A DNA stretch of 20,286 nucleotides from positions 1 through 20,286 of the forward strand of contig JAEDFR010000034.1 in NCBI GenBank assembly GCA_016297945.1, given 5' to 3'. A model generated the notes under the pieces. That model ran no database searches, was not told the DNA's origin, and saw only the letters and a program-made list of their open reading frames with translations. The stretch's first letter is position 1. Each line of letters starts with the position of its first letter. Below are positions 13,540-20,286 of this stretch, in pieces. The position numbers and the translations under genes were made by a program. The DNA is from Lachnospiraceae bacterium (lineage in GTDB: Bacteria; Bacillota; Clostridia; Lachnospirales; Lachnospiraceae).

Positions 13540-14454
13540 TCAATATTCCTTCTCAATTTCCTTTACCCTGTCATAAATGTATTTATTTTCAGGTACTCGG
13601 ATTCCTAATTCTTCTCCCAGACGAATCACAGTTCCGGCAAACATTTCAACCTCTGAAGGTTTCTTATTAATTCTGTCCTGTCCCATGGACGGTGTTCCGT
13701 TTGGATCGAGAGTACTTTCAATTTCAATACACTTATTCAGATCCGCCTCTGTCAGGTAAATCCCTTTTGCGTTAGCAATTGCTAATACCTCACGCATAGT
13801 TGCAATTAAAGTTCTGTTTGCCTCACTTCCTTCACAGATTGCCCCTGAATATGTTGTGTCATAAACCATACAGGTCTGATTAATTCCGACATTGAGCATG
13901 TATTTGAACCACATACGCCATAAAATATCTTCCTCTTCAAAATATGGCATATCAATTCTTTCAAAATACGCTTTCACAGAATGCAAAATTTCAGGATTAC
14001 CGCCTTTAATTGTTCCGATATGTAATTTTCCCATTTGTGTATACTTTAATGAATTACCAAATTTCATAGCATCCATTCCCTGTGCGACAGTATACAGTAT
14101 CCTGTCCATCCCGTATCTATTACCTATGATTTCTTCACTGGAAATTCCATTCATTACGGACATAATGATGGTATGCTCATCTATGGATGACTTCATAACA
14201 TCAAGCGCAGCTTCCAGACCGGTATATTTTACGGCAACAATAAGCAGATCCGCCGGGGTTGCATCTGTATCGCTAATCATTTGAAATCTTACTTTTTCAC
14301 CGTTAATTGAAAAATCTTCACCACGATATTTTTGAATTCTTTTTTCATCCATAACAAAAGAAACCGTATCACTTCCCGCATGTTTCGCAATATGGTTAGC
14401 ATATAACATTCCTAAAGCTCCCATACCTACAATTGAAACCTTATCAATTTGCAT
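13540..14454 (-). CDS. panE: Ketopantoate reductase (ApbA/PanE family)
   Basis: This 304-aa enzyme is expected to reduce 2-dehydropantoate to pantoate with NADPH, a step in pantothenate and CoA synthesis. The N-terminal Rossmann loop GMGALG occupies residues 10-15. The catalytic Lys lies in WFKYMLNVGINQ (K184), with N188 as partner, and the C-terminal PSMGQDRINKKPSEVE block is the usual substrate-binding region. The ATG at 14454 follows AAGGAGAG. No other pantothenate genes are near. Many PanE-family paralogues act on other 2-oxoacids, so the exact substrate is less sure than the family. Confidence 0.87.
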   Translation of the reverse strand: MQIDKVSIVGMGALGMLYANHIAKHAGSDTVSFVMDEKRIQKYRGEDFSINGEKVRFQMISDTDATPADLLIVAVKYTGLEAALDVMKSSIDEHTIIMSVMNGISSEEIIGNRYGMDRILYTVAQGMDAMKFGNSLKYTQMGKLHIGTIKGGNPEILHSVKAYFERIDMPYFEEEDILWRMWFKYMLNVGINQTCMVYDTTYSGAICEGSEANRTLIATMREVLAIANAKGIYLTEADLNKCIEIESTLDPNGTPSMGQDRINKKPSEVEMFAGTVIRLGEELGIRVPENKYIYDRVKEIEKEY

Positions 14455-14609
14455 CTGTATTTCTCTCCTTGTCTTTTTCTTATATTCCTTTTTATATTTT
14501 TATCAAAAGATACCAACGGATTGCTATGCGCTTTGTGCTATCGTAATCCTAAAACATTCAAACATACCACCCTGATATCATTTTGATACATCATGTATTC
14601 TAATTTATT

Positions 14610-14786
14610 TCAGTTCTTTTGCAAAGACAAAATTGAAACTGCCAGTACAATGCACCCAATCCCTACAACATCCATAGGCATGAAGCTCACATGCATAAAT
14701 ACAGCAGCCGCAATCGTTGCCGTCAAAGGCTCTAAGAATGCAAACAAGCTCGCTTTTGCTGCGCCGATTGCCTGAGAGCCATTTTC
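14610..14786 (-). pseudogene. C-terminal stump of a second EamA-type transporter
   Basis: On the minus strand, from 14786 to the TGA at 14610, the translation begins ENGSQAIGAAKASLFAFLEP, continues TATIAAAVFMHV and ends in VVGIGCIVLAVSILSLQ. This is the last two membrane helices of a DMT/EamA transporter, with the family's EP-L block. There is no start codon or ribosome site, and it begins 4 bp after the stop of the intact EamA gene, in another frame. The neighbouring gene ends with its own proper terminal helix, so this is a leftover from a different paralogue, probably from recombination or a deletion between tandem copies. Confidence 0.72.
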
Positions 14787-14790
14787 AGTT

Positions 14791-15708
14791 CTACTCTTTT
14801 TTCATATTCACAAGATAGATTCCCAAAGCCACCAGCAATACCGCAATCAGATACTGCCATTTCAATTCTTCATTCAACAATAATGCCGCAAAAATCACAC
14901 CCAGCACCGGAATCAATGCATTGTAGATAGCAATCTTGCTGATTGGATGATAAGCAAGCAGCTCATTATACACGGCAAAACACAATGCCGATATCATGAT
15001 TAACGCAAATAAAACAAGAATACCTTTCATCGTAAATTTCCAGTCACTTTCAGGTCTAATAACAAATCCGATTAGCAAGAGTAAAATACCACCAACCAAC
15101 ATACTTTGTCCTGTCGCGTGCATAATGTTCATTTTCTTAGAAACCACCCGCGTAATGATTCCGCCTAATGCCGAACATACCGCATTTAACAAAATCATGC
15201 CATCGCCCATAAAAGTAATATCTGATAAAAACGATTCACCGGGCTGAATATTGATAGCAACGATACCCGCAATTCCCAGTACACATCCCCAAATCTTATA
15301 CGCCGATATTTTATCATCCGAAAAGATTATTGTTGAGAGAATAATCAAAAAGAATCCTCCCATTGAATCCAATATGGTCGACCTGGCACTGGCATTATAG
15401 CCCAAACCGATATAGGCAAACATATAATGAAGTGTTGTATTAACAACTGCAAGAAGAAACAGCCATAATATATCCTTCTTACTTTTCATTTCGATTTCTC
15501 TTTTTTGAAACAGGCAGAACAATAGGACCAAAAGCCCCGCAAAGAAAAAACGAATACCTGCAAAAATGATTTTTCCTCCCAGATCCGTCGATATAACCTG
15601 AAATTCCTGATAGCCGATTTTTATTAGTGGATATGCCAAAGACCAGCCTAAAGCACAAAAAATTGCCAGTATCGATTTATATTTGCTATCCTGAAATATT
15701 TTTTCCAT
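14791..15708 (-). CDS. EamA/DMT-superfamily transporter
   Basis: This 305-aa protein has ten hydrophobic helices in two EamA repeats. Repeat 1 ends with LGYNASARSTILDSMGGFF and IFSDDKISAYKIWGCVLGIAGIV; repeat 2 ends with YNALIPVLGVIFAALLLNEEL, KWQYLIAVLLVALGIYLVN. Members export or take up amino acids and other metabolites; no substrate can be named. The ATG at 15708 is preceded by GAGAG close by and AAAGGA further upstream, so the ribosome site is only fair. It is followed directly by the stump of another EamA gene. Confidence 0.9.
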   Translation of the reverse strand: MEKIFQDSKYKSILAIFCALGWSLAYPLIKIGYQEFQVISTDLGGKIIFAGIRFFFAGLLVLLFCLFQKREIEMKSKKDILWLFLLAVVNTTLHYMFAYIGLGYNASARSTILDSMGGFFLIILSTIIFSDDKISAYKIWGCVLGIAGIVAINIQPGESFLSDITFMGDGMILLNAVCSALGGIITRVVSKKMNIMHATGQSMLVGGILLLLIGFVIRPESDWKFTMKGILVLFALIMISALCFAVYNELLAYHPISKIAIYNALIPVLGVIFAALLLNEELKWQYLIAVLLVALGIYLVNMKKE

Positions 15709-15780
15709 AATCTCTCAAATTTTGTCCTTTCTCTTTTTGATAATGTTATGTAAACTCACGATATATATCATGGTATACAT

Positions 15781-15837
15781 CGTTTTATATTTACCGTTTT
15801 ATATTTATCCTTCTATTTTTATCCTTTTATATTTACC
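15781..15837. repeat. AT-rich 14-bp tandem repeat, four units
   Basis: The units CGTTTTATATTTAC (15781), CGTTTTATATTTATC (15795), CTTCTATTTTTATC (15810) and CTTTTATATTTACC (15824) follow each other with no gaps. This is probably a slippage product in the upstream region of the EamA gene. Confidence 0.6.
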
Positions 15838-15922
15838 CTTTTTTACAAATCACTTTTCCTCTACCAGCATCGTACCAACATATTTGTACCACTGTTTTCA
15901 TTATATTTCAACACCGTTAAAA

Positions 15923-16059
15923 CAAATGCAATTGCGCAAGCGCATTGCACTTGCCTCGTCACCATGACCCCGATGAAACCACTTCGTTTGTTTCATCGCT
16001 GTTCAGTGGTCGGCAAATGCAATTGCGCAAGCGCATTGCACTTGCCTCGTCACCATGAC
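15923..16059. repeat. Paired 46-bp direct repeats with palindromes (REP/MITE-like)
   Basis: Two identical 46-bp copies occupy 15923-15968 and 16014-16059, 91 bp apart. Each contains a near-palindrome, TGCAATTGCGC / GCGCATTGCA, with one bulged base. The 45-bp spacer holds two overlapping, mutually exclusive stems: GATGAAAC/GTTTCATC, and ACCACT/AGTGGT flanked by CCG/CGG. GCACTTGCC and GGCAAATGC near the repeat edges can also pair. The layout resembles a REP/BIME-type or MITE-type element. No terminal target duplication could be seen. Confidence 0.75.
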
Positions 16060-16095
16060 AAAAAGACGGATCAGTTGTTATCAACTAATCCGTCT
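16060..16095 (-). terminator. Terminator overlapping the end of the S8-like gene
   Basis: The 14-bp arms 16064-16077 and 16082-16095 pair around a 4-nt loop; the one mismatch is G-U in the minus-strand RNA. TTTTT follows at 16064-16060. The stem includes the last codons and the stop (16071-16073) of the S8-like frame, so the terminator and the coding end share sequence. Confidence 0.82.
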
Positions 16096-16676
16096 TCTGA
16101 TTTTTTTACACGAAATGGTATTTTTATTGTATGAAATGAAAAAAAAGCTACTTCATATGTATATCTACCACTCGCATCCGCTTTATAGCCGGTTACCCCA
16201 TATATAAAATCTAGGTTTGCCGGACAATGCGTCCTTCCATCATTGGAATCCGAGCAAAACATCAAAACATTTTTTTCCTTAAGTTTACCGCTTAATTCGA
16301 TAAAATCATTTTCGTATTGACTACTGCAAGTCAAGCTTATTACCACAATATCAATATCTTCTTTCAAAATCATATTCAGTGCTTCAAGTAATACGCTCCC
16401 GGCAGAAGCATCCTTCTCATCAAACACATCATATATGTGAAACGCCAACGGAATATCCCCTGCATATTTCAGCACTGTGTTTACCACCAATGTTCCATGA
16501 CTGATTTCACCCGTTTCAATCGGATTGCCATCTCTGCAAATTTCTAGCTCCCATTGATTTGAATCCATTTGATTCTTTAAATGAAGAGTTGTTTATTCTC
16601 ATATTCTTGCCGTCTCACACAGAAGGTTCGTTACAAGCCCACTGTCAATGACTGCTATATGAATTTCCTTATTCAT
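16071..16676 (-). pseudogene. Broken subtilisin-like (S8) peptidase gene
   Basis: An open stretch from an ATG at 16568 (165 aa) carries the His motif of subtilases (ISHGTLVV, H24), a DIDIVVISLTC block matching the VINLS region, and CSDSNDGRTHCPANLD matching the oxyanion-Asn region. The catalytic Asp motif is missing there but occurs upstream. From the ATG at 16676, overlapping the ABC gene by 8 nt, the frame reads MNKEIHIAVIDSGLVTN and then meets TGA (16599-16601) and TAA (16593-16595) in the same frame. Another frame in between is open (MRINNSSFKESNGF), so two shifts, or stops, broke one gene. The Ser (GTS) motif is absent at the 3' end, so the protein is also short there. Such peptidases accompany exported peptides. 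A small inactive relative that is still made is the alternative reading. Confidence 0.68.
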
Positions 16677-17343
16677 GAAAAGCTTTTCCATCCTTTATAC
16701 GTATCACCCTGTCTGCCTGTTTCGCAATTTCTTCATTATGTGTAATCATAATTAAGGTCTGACCGTATTTTTTACAGGTTTCTTTCAAGAGTTTTAACAC
16801 TTTATTACTAATCTCCGAATCTAGATTACCGGTAGGCTCATCTGCCAAAACCATCTTGGGCTTATTGGACAATGCTCTCGCAATCGCAATTCTTTGCTGC
16901 TGTCCTCCGGACATTTGTGACGGAAGTCTTTTCTGTAACGCTTTTATTTCCAAGCATTCCATAACCTCATCCATATATTCTTGATCCATTGTTTGCCCAT
17001 CAATCAATAAGGGCATTTCAATATTTTCGATTGCAGTTAACGAAGGCAAAAGGTTAAAAGCCTGAAATACAAACCCCACATCACTTCTTCTATATTTTGC
17101 AAGCTCGTCATCTGAATACCCTGCAATATTTACCCCATCAACCAGTACTTCTCCCTCTGTAGGGTTATCCAATCCGCCAAGGATGTGTAACAATGTACTT
17201 TTTCCAGAACCGCTTGGACCAAGTATTACAACAAATTCTCCCTTTTCAATCTCAAGCGAAAGATTATTTAACGCATACACTTTATCTGTTCCCTGTGAAT
17301 ACACCTTATACAATGATTTCAGTTGAATATAACTCATACGCAT
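16669..17343 (-). CDS. ABC transporter ATP-binding protein (MacB/LolD type)
   Basis: This 224-aa ATPase subunit works with the FtsX-type permease encoded upstream. Walker A is GPSGSGKST at 42-50, the signature is MSGGQQQ at 144-150, Walker B is MVLADEPTG at 164-172, and the switch His is in MITHNEE at about 201. The size and the block FQAFNLLPSLTAIENIEMPL mark the MacB/LolD/YknY group, which powers export or mechanotransmission rather than uptake. The ATG at 17343 has GGAGG 4 nt before it; a second ATG at 17337 with AGG 6 nt away is equally possible. It starts 12 nt after the permease stop. Confidence 0.95.
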   Translation of the reverse strand: MRMSYIQLKSLYKVYSQGTDKVYALNNLSLEIEKGEFVVILGPSGSGKSTLLHILGGLDNPTEGEVLVDGVNIAGYSDDELAKYRRSDVGFVFQAFNLLPSLTAIENIEMPLLIDGQTMDQEYMDEVMECLEIKALQKRLPSQMSGGQQQRIAIARALSNKPKMVLADEPTGNLDSEISNKVLKLLKETCKKYGQTLIMITHNEEIAKQADRVIRIKDGKAFHE

Positions 17344-17355
17344 CCTACCTCCATT

Positions 17356-19734
17356 CTATTCCCGTACAATTCCCATTATATTCTTAGAAAACTCATGACT
17401 CCCTTTTATCAGACAAATCAAGTAGTTCATTCCATAAACCATTAGGGAACTTAGTGTTGCAACTCCTAAAAGTTTTAACAGATTGATCTCCTGTCCAATC
17501 ATAGACACTACTCCGAAGGCAGTGATTACGCTAAGCGGTAATGCAACCAAAACAGCTTTTTCCACCACAATCATTATTTCAAATATAATCAAGCGTAGAA
17601 TATCTTTACGGCTCATTCCTAACGACATCATAATTCCATACTCACGCATACGCGTTTGGATGTTAATACTGATATTGCATGCAATGTTCACAACAGTCAT
17701 AAGACCCACACAGAAAACAAGATAAATCGCAATACAGATAATGGACTGTAATTGGGTACGCGCATCCGAATTACTTGCTTTCAAATTTACGGAATACATT
17801 ACAATTCCATTATCCTGCAAATATCTTTCCACCTGGTTTAGTCCCAAAACCTTTTCATTTGTCGATACAAATATTATGTTATAATTCAAAGCGTCAAGAT
17901 ATTCTTTGGCAGCGGCCTCATTCAAAATCAGATACACTCTTTTGGCTGCCGGCATGTCTTCACTGTAAATATCCTTATAAACCACTGCATCAACTGGGAA
18001 ATATCTCTCCTGCTGTTGTTTATCATATAAAATAACCGGATCCGCCAAAACAGGCTCATTCGACAACCGTAACACGGTGGCTTTTCCCTGCGTCTCATCA
18101 TATTTCACATTATTTTCTTCACAAATTCTTAAAAACAAGCTATCTGTATAAACTCTTGTTTCCACTAGTGTATCTGCATTTATGACTGCATCCTCTTCCT
18201 GAAAGAATTCATAAACCGCACTTCTGGAAGCTTCTACATTTTCCACTCCTTTTAATCCGGCAATCCTATCCAAATCTTCCATAGTCAAAAAGGAATTCTC
18301 ATTGTCCCCGAAAAATTCGTAATCAAACTGATTTCCCTTTTTCAGTGCATCCATATCAAATAAATCCACATTGCATAAAATAGTTACAATGGTACAAATC
18401 AAAAAAGACATTACCAAAACAGTGATAGCCGTATAGAGACTTCGCCATTTATTACGCACCAAATTTCTTTTTCCCAAAAATGGAATCAATGTTTCTTTTT
18501 TGTTTTTTTCTTTTTGCTTTGCAATTTTTCCTTCTCCTTTGTATTCGATTGCCGCCAAAGGAGTCATTCGAAGAATCTGAATCACCACTCTACTGTAGAC
18601 AATCAACATAATCAGGAAAATCAATAACGTGCTTTGCACAAAAGAAGCCACATTGAAATGCCACTGCATATCCACTACATCGGAAATAACAAATCCTCCC
18701 AGAAATCGAGTCATAAGAACCTGTCCAAATAATTTTTCAAAAATTACATACAAAACAAACCCGATTCCCATACCGCTTGTAAGATAAAGCAATAAATTCA
18801 AAAACAAACCGCAAAATAACTGCTTTTTATTCAACCCAATGCATCTCATCAGTCCAAGCTGCTTTACCACATGAACTGCAGTCATCTGAAACATATTAAA
18901 TAATAGAGCAAAGGACGTAATCGCAATAAAAATACCAATGTAACGAAAAACATTTGCGAAAGAACTAGTCGCCCCATCTCGATCCTCTATCATTTGTAAA
19001 CGGGTAGGGTTCACAACCACCTTCATGCGAAGTTCGTCATTTAAATCTGACAGCAGTCCCATAATGCTATCTATACTTGTCTCTTCGGCACAAACCATTG
19101 CCGCGTATTTTTCCTGGTAATGCATTTTCTGCAATGCCTGATTTGCTCCCTGCAAATCAGTAAAGCCATACAGTTCATACCCCCCATTATTTTCAGACGC
19201 AAAAAAACCACATATTCTATAACATACCTTTTCATTCTTCATTGTTTCCTGAGAAAATCCGGAAAATTCAATCTCATCTCCAATTTTATACTCTTTGTCA
19301 AAGTAACTCTTAAATCGATGGTCTAATACAATTTCATTCTTTTCTCGGGGAAATTCTCCCTCTGTTATATCGAGGCGATATATCTTCTCGCAGTCGCCCT
19401 CCATACCGATTGCGCTGATATAAAACTCACTGTCCGGCACTTCCAGCAGGAAGGTGCCCGTGGCAATCATACGTGACGCCCCTGGATTTTTTTGAGAAAC
19501 AAAATCCAAATATTCTTTCGCATCCTGATAGCTCAGATCTGCTATCATATAATCATATTGAGAAGTTTGATACAACGCTTGATAAAAAGATTTTTCAACA
19601 TTTTCACTGTTAGCAGATATTGCCGACACCACAGTAATAACGAATGCTGTCATCAGAATAATCCATTTTGTATCATTGGACTTCCAAAATATGCTTTTCA
19701 ATATTCGAAGATATAGAACAATTCTCTGTTTCAT
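17356..19734 (-). CDS. FtsX-family ABC transporter permease (MacB-like, 792 aa)
   Basis: This is a large permease with two FtsX repeats. There is one N-terminal helix at about 24-43, then an extracytoplasmic domain to about 260 (SQYDYMIADLSYQDAKEYLD; FASENNGGYELYGF). Three helices follow between about 265 and 390, with LMRCIGLNKKQ, the typical coupling loop. A second half opens with KRNLVRNKWRSLYTAI and a helix at about 430-455. It has another outer domain to about 665 and three more helices, with REYGIMMSLGMSRKDILRL as the second coupling loop. The ATG at 19734 follows AGAGG. With the ATPase it forms a full exporter; a peptide, lipid or antibiotic substrate is plausible. Co-location with a broken subtilase suggests a former peptide-related job. 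Confidence 0.93.
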   Translation of the reverse strand: MKQRIVLYLRILKSIFWKSNDTKWIILMTAFVITVVSAISANSENVEKSFYQALYQTSQYDYMIADLSYQDAKEYLDFVSQKNPGASRMIATGTFLLEVPDSEFYISAIGMEGDCEKIYRLDITEGEFPREKNEIVLDHRFKSYFDKEYKIGDEIEFSGFSQETMKNEKVCYRICGFFASENNGGYELYGFTDLQGANQALQKMHYQEKYAAMVCAEETSIDSIMGLLSDLNDELRMKVVVNPTRLQMIEDRDGATSSFANVFRYIGIFIAITSFALLFNMFQMTAVHVVKQLGLMRCIGLNKKQLFCGLFLNLLLYLTSGMGIGFVLYVIFEKLFGQVLMTRFLGGFVISDVVDMQWHFNVASFVQSTLLIFLIMLIVYSRVVIQILRMTPLAAIEYKGEGKIAKQKEKNKKETLIPFLGKRNLVRNKWRSLYTAITVLVMSFLICTIVTILCNVDLFDMDALKKGNQFDYEFFGDNENSFLTMEDLDRIAGLKGVENVEASRSAVYEFFQEEDAVINADTLVETRVYTDSLFLRICEENNVKYDETQGKATVLRLSNEPVLADPVILYDKQQQERYFPVDAVVYKDIYSEDMPAAKRVYLILNEAAAKEYLDALNYNIIFVSTNEKVLGLNQVERYLQDNGIVMYSVNLKASNSDARTQLQSIICIAIYLVFCVGLMTVVNIACNISINIQTRMREYGIMMSLGMSRKDILRLIIFEIMIVVEKAVLVALPLSVITAFGVVSMIGQEINLLKLLGVATLSSLMVYGMNYLICLIKGSHEFSKNIMGIVRE

Positions 19735-19759
19735 AGATACCTCTGTTTATCATAAATAC

Positions 19760-19788
19760 CTACGGGATGGCCTATATCCATCCCGTAG
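19760..19788. promoter_or_regulatory. Perfect 11-bp-arm hairpin upstream of the exporter operon
   Basis: CTACGGGATGG (19760-19770) and CCATCCCGTAG (19778-19788) flank a 7-nt loop. It sits 26 bp before the permease start. There is no T run on either side, so it is more likely an mRNA leader hairpin or a repressor site than a terminator. Binding by the neighbouring HTH protein is possible but unproven. Confidence 0.6.
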
Positions 19789-19861
19789 ATTGCAGCAACA
19801 GCTTTATTGTAAAGCCTTATACAAAGTTTATCAATAGATTAATTAAAACCAAATAGTATAC

Positions 19862-20121
19862 TTAGCTGTTTTGGTTTGATAACAAGGGGGAAAGATATTG
19901 AAGCGCCGCCTTATCTCCCAATGTTTTCAATCTCCACTCGGTGCAATCATAGTTGCATGCATTAAAATGCTCATCACTAAAAGGAATCCACTGCTTGGGA
20001 TTTGTCTTTTTCTTTTTCCAGTCACAGATGTTACTCGTTGCAATTCCAGTTCTTCTTGAGAGTTCCAACTGCGTTATGTTCTTCTGCTCCATCACATAAA
20101 AATTCTTTCACTGATAATCAT
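19862..20121 (-). pseudogene. Small XRE-type HTH regulator with a frameshift
   Basis: The open stretch at 19862-20095 reads (GTG)MEQKNITQLELSRRTGIA, then SNICDWKKKKTNP, a clear XRE-type helix-turn-helix, but it lacks the first helix and a ribosome site. Upstream, a well-placed GGAGG leads into an ATG at 20121 reading MIISERIFM, exactly the missing first helix of this family, and stops at TGA (20092-20094). One added base at about 20095 would join the two as MIISERIFM-x-MEQKNITQ. So it is most likely a one-base deletion in a once intact gene, unless the base is a sequencing error. The part after TNP (WIPFSDEHFNACNYD...) matches nothing I know and may be out of frame too. It lies upstream of the ABC exporter on the same strand. 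Confidence 0.68.
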
Positions 20122-20222
20122 GATTTTTCCTCCATCAGCATTCTATGCATATCCGTATATTATAATTAATATATCCGTCATTACGGTTATAATATGTTGA
20201 ACGATGCACCATTTTTGGTGGG

Positions 20223-20286
20223 TCATTCAGGCGTGCCGGCATCATTCCAGGTAATCGCATACATCATACTCTTACCCTCTGCGGTA
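20223..20286 (-). CDS. Possible 3' end of an unidentified gene
   Basis: From the right edge a frame reads TAEGKSMMYAITWNDAGTPE and stops (TGA at 20223). Only 21 codons are visible and no family is recognised. The openness of the frame is weak evidence on its own. A short CACCA/TGGTG stem follows the stop, but without a T run. Confidence 0.3.
   Translation of the reverse strand, partial: TAEGKSMMYAITWNDAGTPE

Larger units (their letters stand above)
15709..16070. other. Repeat-rich intergenic region
   Basis: These 360 bp between the EamA gene and the S8-like pseudogene hold AT-rich 14-bp repeats (15781-15837) and two identical 46-bp copies with a structured spacer (15923-16059). Part of the hairpin that ends the S8-like transcript is also here. 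No gene is supported. Confidence 0.65.

Noticed and set aside
14593..14775. 60-aa plus-strand frame
   Set aside because: It is antisense to the EamA stump, which gives a recognisable protein on the minus strand.

Overview
The window looks like a low-GC, spore-former-type Firmicute chromosome, most likely a gut Lachnospiraceae (Roseburia/Agathobacter-like, not proven). Pointers are AT-rich DNA with strong AGGAGG-type ribosome sites, an RsiV-type anti-sigma factor, an MscL with a C-terminal zinc ribbon, a His-less HPr-like protein, a CIRCE/HrcA-controlled small heat shock gene, and several Clostridia-type paralogue families. Nearly all genes lie on the minus strand; the AraC-type regulator at 10081-10944 is the only convincing plus-strand gene. 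I see no tRNA, rRNA, CRISPR array, transposase or integrase.

Layout. 1-2085: a partial DUF3048 lipoprotein and mscL (likely one operon), then a soluble PocR-domain/chemoreceptor-tip protein. 2578-4110: an ECF sigma factor and its RsiV-like membrane anti-sigma factor, coupled by a 3-nt gap. 4216-4575: five copies of an exact 74-bp tandem repeat, each carrying a hairpin; a lone diverged copy sits at 12382-12425. 4727-7603: the most coherent unit. A sigma-A-type promoter with two adjacent FadR/GntR-type operators (TGGTnnnACCA) drives a Crh/HPr-like protein, a cytidylate-kinase-like protein, LrgA and LrgB. After a set of 36-bp tandem repeats comes a FadR-subfamily GntR regulator, which probably binds those operators. 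By homology to Bacillus PftAB, LrgAB may move pyruvate or a similar small metabolite.

7705-9613: a YihS/AGE-family sugar isomerase and a DUF3592 membrane protein. 10081-12265: an AraC-family regulator and a MATE exporter whose 3' ends overlap by 89 bp. 12570-13502: an hsp20 operon with a perfect CIRCE element overlapping its -35 box, an unknown 94-aa partner and a strong terminator. 13540-15708: a PanE-type ketopantoate reductase, then an EamA transporter followed by the C-terminal stump of a second EamA transporter.

15709-16070: an intergenic region rich in repeats, including two identical 46-bp palindrome-bearing copies. 16060-20121: a MacB/FtsX-type ABC exporter (permease plus ATPase) next to a broken subtilisin-like (S8) gene, whose catalytic-Asp segment is separated from the His-motif segment by in-frame stops. 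Upstream is a small HTH regulator gene with an apparent one-base frameshift. This end looks like a decaying peptide-export or peptide-maturation locus. The last bases hold the possible 3' end of another gene.
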